Source: Amyloporia xantha
Lineage: Eukaryota > Basidiomycota > Agaricomycetes > Polyporales > Adustoporiaceae
Reading direction: 5' to 3'
NCBI GenBank assembly: GCA_036971615.1
Contig: JAYKKR010000004.1
Span: 992,001 to 1,056,000 of the forward strand
Length of the DNA stretch: 64,000 bases
Part shown: piece by piece, positions 1 through 12,417 of the stretch
How positions within the stretch are numbered: the stretch's first letter is position 1
Layout: every line of letters begins with the position of its first letter
Notes under the pieces: model-generated
What the model saw: the letters and a program-made list of their open reading frames with translations, nothing else
Told to the model about the DNA's origin: nothing
Databases searched by the model: none
Made by a program: the position numbers and the translations under genes

Positions 1-1877
1 AGACCGGCGGGTAGCACACCAGCACTGTCTGCTCTGCAAGGCGGTGAAGACGGCATGAGAGGGAAAGGAAAGGCGAGTCGTATCCTGCCGGTGGTTCTGA
101 TGTCTGCGGACAGCTCATCAGCCAACCGGGCGAGTGGGAATTTCCCGGTTCAACCTATGTAGACCAGCGCGATGTCTCCGGTGAATTAATTCAGCGCTGA
201 CGTTCTGGCCTTGAGAGCACGGTCTGATTGGTCCACTCTATGTATATTTTGGGGTGTTGACGACAATAGAGGGTACAGTGCGTCCGCTGGATCAGCGCCC
301 GAGGAGATCACCCTGCACCCGCACCAGAGGTGTCACCCAGGCGCTCAGCGCCCATACGAACACTATGACTTCTTATCGGTGACGAACGTGGCGCCCGTAT
401 TGTGAAGATGGTCTAGCCACGATGTAGTAGGCGGCGATGCATTGGTACGGCAGATGTGCGCGCTCGGATGACTAGACCTGTACCTTTGCCGGGCGCATGC
501 GCACGACGTACGGTACTTGTAGGAACCGAGTCAGCGACCCGCGAGGTATAGCTTTTCTGCGATGTGCCAAAATCTGTTGAAACAGGTAAGAGGAACATAC
601 CATACCTGATATTTTGTTAAATATATTGGCATGTTCACATTGTCTGGGCGCCAATTGCGCCGTACGATTGCACAACCGACCGCACGGTGTGATGTGCTAA
701 ACATGGAGAAAATGGTATGACAATGACCCCTGCAAGAAGGGCAACGGCAACGTCAAGGCTAGACCCGAAAGCGAATGCTATGGCTCGGGACCAAGAGTTC
801 AATAAATGACACATGAGTGGAGTCAAACGAAAGCTAATTGTCACACAACCACAATTAAGGGATGGTGTGAAACCGAAGGAGACCGCTCATACTGGATGTA
901 ACGGCTTACTACATGTCATGTCTGGAACTTTGGTCACGATGAAGTAAGCATAATATAGCTTTCGATCCAGGCGCAGATCCACGCGTCTTCATCTGGAAAT
1001 TTGATTGCCATCAAGAAGTGCCTCCACTGTACAGAGTAGACCTGCGAATGGAGTCTGGAAGATGTCAACCTGCTATAAGCAAGATACGACTCACTGCGAT
1101 ACCCTTCCCGTCTGAATAGGTCACACTGGGATCTCTCTCATCAATCGTGATCATTCCTCAAATTGTTGTCTTCGGATTGGTCCGTCGGCGACGAGCGAAG
1201 ATTGTGGACGTTCGAGATTATGGTGATTTCGGGCGATTCCCGCGTTCTTCCCGCAGTGATCGCAGAAGTCGTATCTCGGCCTCGTGGCCATGTATACGGA
1301 AAACTATCCAAATAAGGCAGGCGAGGGCACTGTGCTGTCACTCACTGCTGTGTTCGTGGCGTCCACGTTGTACGGATTTACCGCTGCATGTTCTCTGCGT
1401 CAAGGTAGTCTGTCTCAGCCGTCTCCCTGTTGGTACCCACAATATTGTGTACACAATCCATCAGGAACTCCATGGAAAACGTCTCCATGCCTCTACTAGG
1501 TGCCATTTCCATAGCGAGAACACGTATTTGCTTCGAAATGCCAACTAGTCACGTCAATTGGTTAAGCACAAACCAAATCCCCCAGAGGCTGTTCACCCAT
1601 CGGGCTCTGTGATTCGATGTCTCCGGATATAACTCTCCCGGTGCGCTGAATTCCACAATTCCTACTGCAACTACCGGCACTTCGATTGACGTATTGCAAA
1701 TGCTGTACTCCAACTCGCGCTGAGTTCAGTCAACACAAACCTTTCGGGATGATGTCCATCAGACAGAAATGTAGATATTTATGCTGCCGCCAACGTATTT
1801 CTTTTTTCGGCGACTTGAACTTCAGGCCTTCCGTCATCGTATTAAATAGGCCAGGTCCACCGTCATCTTCAGCAACA
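1..1877. other. Left flank, no recognisable gene
   Basis: I find no ORF longer than about 130 codons that looks like a known family, on either strand. The open frames overlap each other in several phases and lack plausible splice-joined partners. No inverted repeat or RNA gene stands out. The right end is the promoter side of the GST gene. Confidence 0.5.
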
Positions 1878-2739
1878 ATGTCCCAACCTCTCATTACTTT
1901 GTACGACATCCCCTCCACAATCCCGCAACCATGGGCTCCAAACATTTGGCGCATACGGTATGTAGCACTCGGATACTGCGAGGAGTCGGGTCTGACAAAA
2001 TGTCAGATTCATCCTCAACTACAAACGTCTCCATTATCGCACCGTCTGGGTCGACTTCTCTGAGGTGGAAGCCAAAATGCGTTCAATCAACGCGCAGCCA
2101 ACCTCTTACAGGAGTGACGGACGCCCCGTCTACTCTCTGCCCGTGATTGTTGACCCCATACGCTCAAGGAGCGCTCCAGTAGTTTTGGCCAACGTGAATC
2201 AAATCGCCGAATACCTGGAAACCACATATCCCGCGCGGCCTGTCTTCCCAGAAGGCTCCCGTGCTCTCCAGTCACTTTTCGTTCACTACATCCAGGAGAT
2301 ATTCGCCAAGCCGCTCCTCCCCATCCTTGTGCCTCTGACGCACCAAGCGTTGCCCGAGAGAAGTCAAGCACATTTCCGCGGCGCTGGACCGGGGCCATCC
2401 TCGGTGCAGCTGACAGGCCCGCAGAGGGAGCAGGCCTGGCGCGCAGTCCAGGAACAGTTCAATTTCCTTGCGGGCATACTGGACAGAAACGCGCCGCCGG
2501 ACGGAAACGGCATTGTAGCCATGGGTAATGATGTCAGCTACGCCGATTTTGCGCTTTGTTCCGTCCTGTGCGTTATATTTCTTTGTGACGGTCTGAAGCG
2601 TGCCAATAACCGCTATTTTGACAGCATTTGGATCGAGCGTGTGTCTCCGCACGATGGTTGGGCACGGGTGAGGCAGTGGAACAACGAGAGATGGGTTAGG
2701 CTTTTCGAGAAATGTAGAGACTATATGGATGCATTCTGA
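1878..2739 (+). CDS. Glutathione S-transferase, etherase (GTE)-like
   Basis: Two exons, 1878-1957 and 2007-2739, are separated by a 49-nt intron (GTATGT, branch CTGAC, CAG) and give 270 aa. The thioredoxin-like N-terminal half starts MSQPLITLYDIP and reaches WAPNIWRIRFILNYK across the junction. That is the pattern of basidiomycete etherase-type GSTs (usually WSPNTWKTRFALNYK). LPVIVDP, then the ANVNQIAEYLE helix, matches the glutathione-binding fold (cis-Pro, then the polar/acidic pair). The rest is an all-helical C-terminal domain ending RDYMDAF. Such enzymes conjugate or reductively cleave substrates with glutathione in the cytosol, and related proteins in wood decayers act on lignin-derived beta-aryl ethers or bind wood phenolics. 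The start is the only ATG that makes the complete first strand. Length is normal for the family. The exact substrate cannot be read from sequence. Confidence 0.93.
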
Positions 2740-4829
2740 CCGGATCAGAATTTTCTGTCACACGACATGTGGTAATTTATTAGCGCTAGATTCACTTGCT
2801 AACGGTCCTGTATTTATTGTGACTTCCCTATCGCATCCTATCAGAGCGCGCTACCTCTACTCCATAATGCTAGCCTCATTCGTCATGTACGAACCCGACT
2901 CTATCTAATTATTTAAGATAGCCGTCCTAGGTATTGTTTTAATTTAGCATCCCTGTACCGTAAAGCTAGAGAACAAGCATCGGCACCGTTGCGTATCGTT
3001 CACAATGACACAGCCTTTCAATGCTCACACTCCAAAGAGTTTTGTCGATGATGAATTATATTCGTGGGCGCCATGAGCAAACCCATTTGTGTTTCAAAAC
3101 TCTATTGAACTCGATATAGACTACAGGATCCCGCTGCCGCGACACAAATGGACCAGCCTCTGCGCCAGATAAGCACTACGGGAGCTGAAGACCGAGGAGC
3201 AATGTTTAATAAGCCAAGTTAAACAATCGCCTACATGTCCTATGTAAAACACCCCACACGCCCTGGCGCTTTGACCGCGTTCAGAGGTGATAGGCATCTA
3301 GGAAACGTGATCAAAAGAATTTATCGTGGGCATTGTGACTATTTCGAGGCCGTGCATCGGACACCATGTTGTGTCATCTGCAGAAAACAATCCTTTCCAT
3401 ATTCAGGCTCAAATTGGCATAGACTCAGAGCAGGTACATATGCGTTGGGAAGCCGCAAACGTTGGGAGGCAGCATTTTAGTTCGTGGATGAGGACAAGCA
3501 CAGCAATAATACGCACTCCAACGTGTCTACAATTGGACCAACCTGATAGAGGACCACACTCATCATCTGTTATGTATTGCAGTTTCACTGGCAGGGAAAC
3601 AGCGCGGGAGTGGGTGACCACAATCATCAAAGATGGGAGTGCTTGCCGCCACCTGCTTAAACGGGCTACCTCTGCGGCGACCCACGCTCGTTCGCATGCA
3701 TGGCGGTCGAGGGCCACATTGTACATACTATAATTGCAAATGCTTAGCTCTTCATACATACCTATCGCCGCCGAGTTGTCCCCCGGCGCCCACCCGCGCG
3801 CTCATCGACTACTTCTTGCGGTGCCATCATTGGAGGCATCCCGAGCGTTCCTCGGTTGTACCCATGGATGCATGATCACTTGCAGAAGAATTTGTTCTGA
3901 CCAGGGCAAGTTCCGTCTCTGGCGATGGCGCTGCGAGCTGAACTCAGCACCTCTATCAGTAATGATGACGGGCAGCGGGGAGCTTCTGAAACAGTCTGTG
4001 ATTGCCTTGTTTGCCACGGATCATCTTGGAAAAATTGGCTGTATACCGAGTTACCAGATCCACCACATAACCATACAATTTGCTTTAGCATGAAACTTGA
4101 GTCGGATAGACATCGTCGTGAAGTATCCATCAACAGACAGGAGGGTTGGACATGGGATCGTCCGAAGGGAATGGCTTGTCACAACAGATCCTTATAAACC
4201 TCAACGAGGGGTTTAATAGATATCGATGCGAAGCATTGATGGCAGAGCTTGGTGACCGCTCGGAGGGGCAGAAGTACTGACGCTTGATTTCAAGGCACTC
4301 AGCGCATCCCAGAAGCTCAAGGAACGTGCCTTTTGAGCGTTGTATTGTCACCGCCAACTGCAACATATCTTGACGTGAGACTTGGACGATCACGTTGCGC
4401 GGTGTTATTCTCCAGGCTCGCGGGAAGGATCGGGTGACAACAGAAGGGCATCATAAATCTGCATCAGGGCCATCTGTCACGTTGATACAATGCTGAGGCT
4501 CAAACGAATGACGGTGCATTACCTCAATCCGCGGGTAAGGGCGCTGAACTGGTTTGCGACAAGTAGCCCAGTAACATCAATTCGACATAAAAAGGATTTC
4601 AAATGGTGTTTTTTTTTGGATATTTTCGAATTTACTGATCATTTGGTTCCACGGGTCAGGTGCTAAATTGATTTCCTGGTCAGTCAAGGTACACCTGCCT
4701 ATCGGCGCTAGTCGGAATGCCCGTGAATGTCACTTCGCACGGTACTTAGACATGGCTTGCGAAAGCCACATCAAACCGATCGTGATCAGTTGTTACAACG
4801 AATCATATTGCAAACGCTGTGTGTCTATT
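2740..4829. other. Intergenic stretch without recognised gene
   Basis: Roughly 2.1 kb downstream of the GST. The open frames (longest about 135 codons) are overlapping and unsupported, with no splice-compatible family match. An A+T-rich run with a poly-T tract lies near 4610. Nothing else is seen. Confidence 0.5.
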
Positions 4830-4830
4830 A

Positions 4831-5190
4831 GGGCTGCTCAATTCTGCTCGCTTGGTGCGCGCTCACTCAAGCACCTCCTTGTTTAGGCTGTTCGAACACG
4901 GCTAAATCCGAGCGCGCTGCATCAGCCACCTGCGCTGCACAGGGTGTAGGTGTATTATTTCCTGACATGTGCGAGCTATTCTCGTGCCCAAACCTTTCGT
5001 ACAGGCTATGTATACATGTACAAAAACGCTAATGACTTTTGCGAATTTTTTGACCGAGCCTGCAGTCAGGAAAACCTTCACCCATACCAGGACCCAACCT
5101 GGTCTGCTTGCCGTGGCTGCCGAGTGGAAACGGCCAAAACGGGTAGGTACTCAGACGAGCGCGCACCGAGCGAGCAGAATTGAGCAGCCC
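4831..5190. mobile_element. Inverted-repeat element (MITE-like), about 360 bp
   Basis: The left arm 4831-4864 (starting GGGCTGCTCAATTCTGCTCG) is the reverse complement of the right arm 5157-5190 with 33 of 34 bases matching. The flanks read TATTA on the left and TATTT on the right, which may be a degenerate target duplication, but the exact TSD is unclear. The interior encodes no transposase, so this would be a non-autonomous DNA element. It lies between the GST and alcohol dehydrogenase genes. An alternative is a chance long hairpin, which is unlikely given the arm length. Family is unassigned. Confidence 0.75.
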
Positions 5191-5191
5191 T

Positions 5192-6117
5192 ATTTGAAGG
5201 CCCCAGTTCTTGATGCTAATCACGAGGACTATATGTCGCTGGCAACGTACTTGATTCCGAAGAGACATAGGTAAGTGTCGGCCACACCTACCGGTGTATG
5301 AATGATTCTATCGACAAAGAGCGCACGTCTGCTAAGGAGATGTATGGAGCTTTATGGTTAGTGGAGTTGGACTCAGAGTAGTGTCGTGGACCACTAAAAG
5401 AGCACTCGAGCCTGTGATCGACAGCCACGCGATGTGTGGCTACTGCCATTTTAGGGGTTTAATCTCGAATCACTCAATTTGCATGTCCCGAAAGTCTCGG
5501 AACTCTCTCGACAACTCTCTCCACTGCCAACGTTTTTCAGAGGAGCATAGCACCACTATAAGCAAGGATTCACAAGCACATGCAGACCTTTCCGCGATTT
5601 GAATACCCTGCTTGCTTTATCGCTCAATCATTTGTCGGCAATCCCTCGATAATTCTCGGCACATCATTTCATGCTGCATGATCGGGGACCTGACAAAGCT
5701 ACTGGTTTGTGAACAGTTCAACCGTGTGCTGCCAGATATCTGGGTCTACTAAAGCTCTCAAACCGTACGTTGTCTGGACTGTAGCGGAGCGAGCCAGCTC
5801 GCACCCATGCTGTCCGATAGAATACTTCGTCATACGTATAATCTGACGCTGCTCTTCATAAACAGTATAGCGAGTCGTCCTCAAGTTTAACTGGAATCTG
5901 ATACGATTGGATCCGTCATGGATCTCCGTACTCCCAGCCGTGGCTTACACATCGCCGGCAAGCACGGTCTGCCTCGGTCTGCTTTCAAATCGCGCGGTGC
6001 GTCATAGATTACCAGCCACAATTTGTATCCGGCAGGCGATCTGTTGCTTCATATAAATTCCCTGAGTTTCCGACTGCTTGCCTTCCAAAACTTCCCGTTC
6101 GACTTCCATCTATCAGC
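5192..6117. other. Upstream region of the alcohol dehydrogenase gene
   Basis: No recognised gene. A possible TATA-like motif ATATAAAT occurs near 6052, about 65 bp before the start codon, in a good position for a core promoter, although this is only a positional argument. The pyrimidine-rich leader just before the ATG is typical of fungal genes. Confidence 0.4.
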
Positions 6118-7419
6118 ATGTCTACTTCTGTGCACCCGAAGACCTACAAGGCGTACGGCTTCACCGAAAAGGGCGGCGACTTGCAGCCTCTCACTTTCGA
6201 ATGGAAGGACCCAGAGGCCGGCGAGATCGTGGTGAAGGTTCTCGCGTGTGGTGTTTGCGCCAGGTCAGTTCCATACTTGGCGTGACGACATGTCGCTGTT
6301 GGTTATTTACCTGGTTCAAAACAGTGATGAAGCCGCCAAGTACCAGGCAGTTCCGGGTGTGAAATACCCCATTGTCCCCGGCCACGAGATCGTCGGTGAG
6401 GTTGTAGCTATCCCATCAACCGAGGCGAGGTGGAAGGTCGGGCAGGTCGTGGGCAGCGGCTGGCACGGCGGACACTGCCATACCTGTGGCAGTTGCCGTA
6501 CCGGTGACTACATGATGTGCGAGAAGGAGGATGTTAATGGTGAGTGCGATTCGTGTCATAAGAATGCACAGACATTTACGCTTATATAAACTATGCAGGC
6601 ATTTTAAGGCACGGAGGATACGCGGAATATGTGACGCTGAGAACTGAGGCTGTCGCCGCCGTCCCAGATGGCATGGACCCTGCGGAAGTGGCTCCTCTTC
6701 TCTGCGCAGGTGTCACTATGTTCAGTGCGTAGATCTCCATCGAGGACGTCTTTTCACCATCTCACAATGATATCCAGACGGTCTCCGTAACATGTCCTGC
6801 CAACCACCTGATGTACGTCGCCGTCCAGGGAATCGGGTACGTGTGTTCGTCGTTCTGCGTGGTCAGCGAACTTAAACTTGCGTTTCAGAGGGCTCGGTCA
6901 TCTTGGTATCCAGTTCTCCAAGGCGATGGGCTTCCGCACCATCGCCCTCTCCTCGTCCCCTGCAAAGGAGGAGCTTTCCAAGTCCCTCGGCGCGGACATT
7001 TACATCGACGGCTCCAAGGTCAACCAGACCGAGGCGCTTCAGCAGCTCGGCGGTGCGAAGCTTATCATGTGCACTGCGCCAAACCCGGAGATTATCCGCA
7101 CACTCGTCCCCGCTCTCGCGATCAGTGGGGAGCTCTGTATCCTCGCACTCACGGGCGAAGCGCCCATTCACCTTGGTAAGTTAGCCTCTGTTCAGTTGTG
7201 CGTAGCCCAGAACTGATCTTTTCGCAAGGCGCTCTCGTTACGAAACGGCTTTCGATTCGTGGCTGGCCGAGTGGTGTGGCGACGGACAGCGAGGACTGCA
7301 TGGAGTTCGTGAAGGCCCACGGGCTCAAGGTTATGGTTCAGCAGTTTTCCCTGGACAAGGCGAATGAGGCGTACAACCACCGCAGTACTGCCCGCTTCCG
7401 AGCTGTCATCATTCCGTAA
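6118..7419 (+). CDS. Zinc-dependent alcohol dehydrogenase with apparent frameshift
   Basis: Six predicted exons: 6118-6263, 6325-6539, 6599-6724, 6778-6836, 6889-7175 and 7229-7419 (introns of 52-61 nt). The protein is a medium-chain NAD(P)-dependent alcohol dehydrogenase. The catalytic zinc site shows as GVCASD and GHEIVGE, the structural zinc cluster as HCHTCGSCRTGDYMMC (four Cys), and the Rossmann glycine motif as GIGGLGHLG across the exon 4/5 junction. It resembles the tetrameric, primary-alcohol-preferring cytosolic group that interconverts alcohols and aldehydes. Oddity: in exon 4 the frame that gives NGLRNMSCQPPD must shift by one base at about 6813 to reach YVAVQGIG. No alternative GT or AG nearby repairs this. 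Either one extra base is present (assembly error or recent lesion) or the allele is inactive. The remaining exons stay open and conserved up to the stop. Confidence 0.9.
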
Positions 7420-8014
7420 ATTCAGCGATTAGCTCGTCAGTCATTGAGGTTATATGTAGTGAATATCTGTAGATGAGTATATCAAATGAGATCTGTATTT
7501 GTGATGACGACCTGCGCGATAAAATATCCAGGAATTATTAGCGGCGACCTGTAAGCATAGAAGGGCAAGGAATATGATAATTACGCAAATTCCGTCTTCA
7601 TGAAATGTCTCACCTCCTGTGTAGGCTAAATTGTTGGAAATTATCAGACAGGATCCTCGCTTTGCGTTCGTGTTCTACTTCAATACCTTTTGTGGCACCA
7701 AGGTACTAATACTTCTTTGGATGCAGGATTAGTACCTTGATCACAGTACCGATGATTGTCACCGCTATAAACCAATTATTCAGGTCTAAGAGCACCTCGT
7801 GCGTGCTTCCAGCACACGCTGCTCCGCACAAGAGTCAGTGAAGATTGAAGATTGAAGCCATTACAAACGCCATGTGTATATGATATTGCTAAGAGACGAA
7901 CGCCTTCGGCCATCTTGGTCAACTCCTAACGGAAATTTACATAAGTTCATTAGCTGAGGGATACTAAAGCGCTGGTGAAAAAGAGCCACTGCTGTCATGT
8001 GGCTAGGTTCATGG
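7420..8014. other. Downstream flank of the alcohol dehydrogenase gene
   Basis: About 600 bp of A+T-richer sequence with no recognised gene. It holds a local inverted repeat, GGTACTAATACTTCTT against GGATTAGTACC near 7700-7740, that could form a hairpin. The region ends at the 8-bp target duplication of the next element. Confidence 0.4.
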
Positions 8015-8022
8015 GCGCTCAC

Positions 8023-9095
8023 TACTGTTCCGGGAAAAACCCTTGAGTTATTGACAACGGAGTTATTGACATGTTATTAAACGTGTTATTAACCATGTCA
8101 AAAACCGAAGGTGGTTTTAGGGGTGCTTGCCTCACTTCTGTCTTATCGTGCCTGCGCGATAGCGGACTCGGACGTTCGGCGGCTGCTGCCCACCGAACGC
8201 CCCAAACAAAATTTCTATTTTTCTCGTCCTTTTCTATACAGACCCGGTAGTAATACAGCTACAGGGAGGGACGGTGGGTAACGCTGCTATTCTATTGCGA
8301 GCGGCTTGTCGTCAGAATGAGAGAGCAACTGTGATACTGTAAACGTACCGACGGGCGAGCAGGGATGGCGGTCAGAGTGAGAGAGCAACGTCCGTTCCTC
8401 TCCCTCTGACTCGATTTTTTCTCTGCTCGCCCGAAGGAGATTACCCGCTCTCTTCTGAGTCTCGCTGCCCAGTGGCTGGCAGGTGTCGCTGCCCAAAACG
8501 GGTAGGCAGGTGTCGCTGACCAAGACGTCGGTCAGGTGTCGCTGTCGTCGCGCCGTTGGCTGCAACAGGATTGCGCATCCTCTCTATCGTCTAGCGTTCG
8601 AGCCGATTGGTCTTGTATAATCAACATATTAGACCCAATTAATAACTTTGTTAGCGCCCAAAATTCTGTGACTCCAACAGCTTATGTTTGGCTTATATAT
8701 CGTTACTAATTGTACACATTCACTCTTTTTATCGTTATCCAACAGCATGTAGTACGCCCGTGCCAGTGGTATATATACTGTCGGGATGATAGCCACGCAT
8801 CCTGTACATCTTTTTTACAAGAGGTGTCTGAACTCACGAAAAGCTTCAGCTTAATAGATACCTAGGTTTTTTCAAGTTGCATGAGCTTTTCTCAGGCATC
8901 TTAGTTGAGGTACATATCGCACGGGAGGTAAATAGGGAGTCCCGCAGGGACGAGCAGTGTTGCAGAGAGCCACATTTTGGCGGTGTCAAGAACTAGTTAA
9001 TAACATGTCAAAAACTGTCAAAAACTGACCCTTGAGTCGGCCCTATATGTTAATAACATGTCAAAAACTCTCAGGGAGTTTTTCCCGGAACAGTA
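8023..9095. mobile_element. hAT-like non-autonomous element with 8-bp TSD
   Basis: The termini are inverted repeats (TACTGTTCCGGGAAAAAC on the left, its reverse complement on the right). They are flanked by a perfect 8-bp direct repeat GCGCTCAC at 8015-8022 and 9096-9103. An 8-bp duplication is the hallmark of hAT superfamily transposition. Just inside each end are repeated copies of an ACATGTTATTAA / ATGTCAAAAAC module in both orientations, the kind of subterminal motif array hAT transposases bind. The 1,073-bp body holds short tandem blocks around 8460-8550 (GGTGTCGCTG recurring) and no transposase frame. It therefore needs a transposase in trans. The intact TSD suggests a fairly recent insertion. 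Confidence 0.88.
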
Positions 9096-9103
9096 GCGCT
9101 CAC

Positions 9104-10100
9104 ACAGCAGTAATCTCGAGCTCACCAGTACTTACACCTCAAGTGGTCTTCCTCTAATCCAGATCATCCTAGACGGCAAGACTGTTGCTAGTACTCTTAT
9201 ACTTGTGCTTCTAATTAAACGTCTAATTATGCGGGTCTTCCGCCATAACTCGATGCTTGTCAGTCGATATTCTCAGAGAAGGGTGTGCTCCGAGCCAACC
9301 GTCACCAAGGCTTTCTCGCCATGCACTCTGCGCATACATCATATATAAGATAGCGATAGTACACTTCAAGGTGGCCGTCAATATGCCCATATGAAGAATA
9401 ATGTCCACACGGCCACCGCTTCAAGTGTCGTCGAGACAATTATCCACTTTGTGCGTAGATGGTTGTGCTAGAGCCGCAGGTAAGCCTGGACGTCCCCGAC
9501 TATGACAGTCAGGTGGTTCATCTGAATATCAATGACCTACTAAAGCTCTCCAATCTCGACTTTTTCGCTGCTGCCCTCTGTGACCCCTACGACCCTATAT
9601 CGAACCCGTTGAAGGTCTGTAATATAAAACGCTGCGAAACATCCTGTACGTATCGGGTTTCTTTCGCTCGGCTGTCTGCCACCGACTGGCAGCTTGCTGT
9701 CAATCTTAGTTGTGAACACACATGTGATAATGTGTATCGTTCATATACCTGCGGTTTATATCATTGTATCCCGTCCCTACACATCCTTGTGATACTGCAT
9801 GTACACTCCTGCCTATACAGCAGCACATATGCCAGTCATGCGCCCACGACAACAAGATATCTCATCTGATGCTGATTGTACTTCCTCGCTTTTTGAATTT
9901 GCCGGCACACTGTCTTCTGCGGGCAGTATGATTGTTTTAATGGTTCCTCTGTTGAGTGTTCTAGCCTCCGTTTACTTTACAGACGAGACCACGATTACAA
10001 CCTATGTCCTAGACGCAAGGACTGATCGCTCCATTCACGCGCAGCAGTCTACTGGAGCAACACTCGAATAACACTAGCGGTGCGCTTCACTAACCTTATT
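9104..10100. other. Intergenic stretch without recognised gene
   Basis: Between the hAT-like element and the 3' end of the glycosidase gene. A 136-codon frame at 9459-9869 has no family resemblance and no splice support. It is left out as a gene. Confidence 0.45.
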
Positions 10101-12417
10101 CTACATCGCGATGCTGATATTTTCTATTTTAACAACCCAGCCTTCCTTGGGGAAACCTGGGGCACCACCTGTGCTACCATCCCACCCCCGAGCCATCATT
10201 GCTACAGCATACAGCAATCCACCCGAGCCCGGGAAGTACGGTGTAGGTACTTGTGCCCCACCGAGAGGCATTCCGACATCATCAAATTCGTAATACGGGT
10301 CCAGTAACCAGTCGATCGCCTTTTCCTGATTACCAATGCGCGCAGCGGACATTGCAAGCATTGGAAAGTCCCAGCTGCCCAGGAAGCGATCAGCCAAAGG
10401 GTGTGTGACAGGCAAAGTAAAATTTAGCTTACCCCCACAAGTTACTGATATTCCAAGACGTCCATACCTTCTCCGCGGTCGCCTTTGCGATGTCCAGACT
10501 CACGTTCGCCGTCTGTGGTAACCAACCGTAAATACCAACCAGCGCTGGATGGCTGTTTGTATACTCCGAGGTCGCCCAGAAGTCGTTCTCGATCCCGTCG
10601 TATACGGCGTACAGTCCGTCGTCGATCGGAAGCGGCGCGAGGCTCTCTTTGACTTTTGTCCATGCAGCCGGTACGTCTTCACCCAAACGCCCCATCCACG
10701 CCTGTGCCCTGTCCAACCCCAGCCGCCAATATGCTAATTCGAATGTGGGGTTCCTTGTAGCGTTCGGGCTGGTGTCTTCACTCACGACATACATGGGTGG
10801 ACCTAGATCATAGAACCCGGTGGTCTCGTTGTACCGTGCATAGTCTGCCATCCAGTCCGCCGTTTCATACACGACGTCTCGCCACTTCTCCAGCGTCGCT
10901 CGCGCATGGGTTGCTTGATATTCGTACTCCGCAAAAACGAGCGGGTGGGGCTGTTGCCAGATGAGTAGTTCGTTGATTTCGCCGGGTGCAGAGCGACCTG
11001 TGGGGTCCGTCATTTTCGACCAGCGTGCACCGTGCTTATAGCCCTCTTGCACCTGAGCGCGCTCAATGGAGGTGGACAGAAATCGAGAATAAACGTCAAG
11101 GGAGCGATTAAGAAGATCCCAATTATTCCATAGAGCCCAATGACAACTGTGCCAGAAATACATTTCCATGTGGAACTTGCCGTACTGTCATGTGGTAAGC
11201 CTCCCCTCTCGTATTCCCAGATGTCTATGACTTACCCAACCATCGTTGACCAAGCCCGACTACAACGAATGAATTAGCACGTTTGTCAACGAGTAGTGGA
11301 CACGAGAAAGGAGGTCGAGCATACCTACCTCCTGAGATGGCGTAAACCCCGCTTCATTGACTCGCATCAAGTAGCGCGATAGAATGATCCTTCGCTGCAA
11401 TTCATTTGCTCGAGGGTCAGTCGATCCAGTGACGACATCGACGAAACCGTTGGTAGCCCAGTATTGTCCCCAAGCCGCAACCGACTCATCTACGATTGTT
11501 GTCACAGCGGGTATCGAGACTGATTGGGTTAATGAGTATCCCACTGCTACAGAGAAAGATGAAGATCCCCCTGTCGGTGACAGGCTGTAGCGATGCGTGG
11601 TCGGTGAGTCTCGCCGAATGAGAAAGCTGTCTCCACCAATTGAAGTGAAGAAGGTCGCTGCAGCTAGAGTGTGGTTGATCTGCGCTAACCCGTGACCGAC
11701 TGTGAGCTCCGTCGTGTGGTTGGCGGTATCGTTCCAGTAGCCGACAAACGGCGCTTGGAATTTTTCGGTCCCATCGTTCCAAGGAAAGTCCAGGAACAGC
11801 CCGAGTCGGTTTTGCCACAAGAGGTCAGACTGGATCTTGATTCCAATCATGCTAGTGCTCTGGGCTGCATACATCTCCACTGCTATGTCCACCCCATCTA
11901 GTGAAAACTTGCTCGTGATGGTTCCAGACCACAGATCAAGTTCTTGACGAATATCTCCCAGATCCGACTCCGAGACGTTCTGCACTTCACCCTCCGCTGT
12001 CCTGAACAACAGTCCAATTCTGCCGAGGTTCACTCGATTGGGATCCGCAATGAGCCACTGTTGCGGCTCAGCAGGCCCACCGAATTCGTACTGCACTCCG
12101 TCCCACACGACGCCGCGGTAGGTCAAAATATCCTCTGGTGTCACGCCCGCTGGCAGGCTGTCGTTCTTCCATCCCCAGTCGGACATGATGGCCCACGGAA
12201 GGAACGTCTGCAATCCCGTCACATCTGCGCCGAACGCGAAAAATCCGTTTCCCACTTGCATGGGCGTCGTAGGATTCGAGGCATTCCGAACCGGGTTATA
12301 CAATGAGACGATTTCGCGGCGCGGGATAGCAGGGGCTTCGGTGAGAATTGCCCATACCGATGCAAGGTACAGGGGAAGGACGATAGTCAAGAGCGTTGGG
12401 GACCTCTGGGTCTTCAT
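10101..12417 (-). CDS. Secreted six-hairpin glycosidase-like protein
   Basis: Four exons on the minus strand, 12417-11329, 11259-11236, 11184-10433 and 10374-10101, with introns of 69, 51 and 58 nt, give 712 aa. Residues 1 to about 24 form a signal peptide (MKTQRSPTLLTIVLPLYLAS) followed by Pro/Arg spacing. A beta-rich N-terminal region leads into an alpha/alpha barrel with the signature ESGLVNDGWYGKFHMEMYFW, built across two introns. Later motifs are WDLLNRS, WQQPHPLVFAEYEY, PTFELAYWRLGL and WGWDFPMLAMSAARIG. This matches the GH65/GH95-like six-hairpin glycosidase superfamily common in agaricomycetes. Substrate is unassigned, and the family assignment rests on motif memory. Many N-glycosylation sequons support secretion. 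Exon 2 is only 24 nt (SGLVNDGW) and carries part of the signature. The start was chosen to begin the signal peptide, although the frame is open further upstream. Confidence 0.88.

Noticed and set aside
9459..9869. 136-codon plus-strand frame
   Set aside because: No recognised domain, atypical codon use, no homologous exon nearby.
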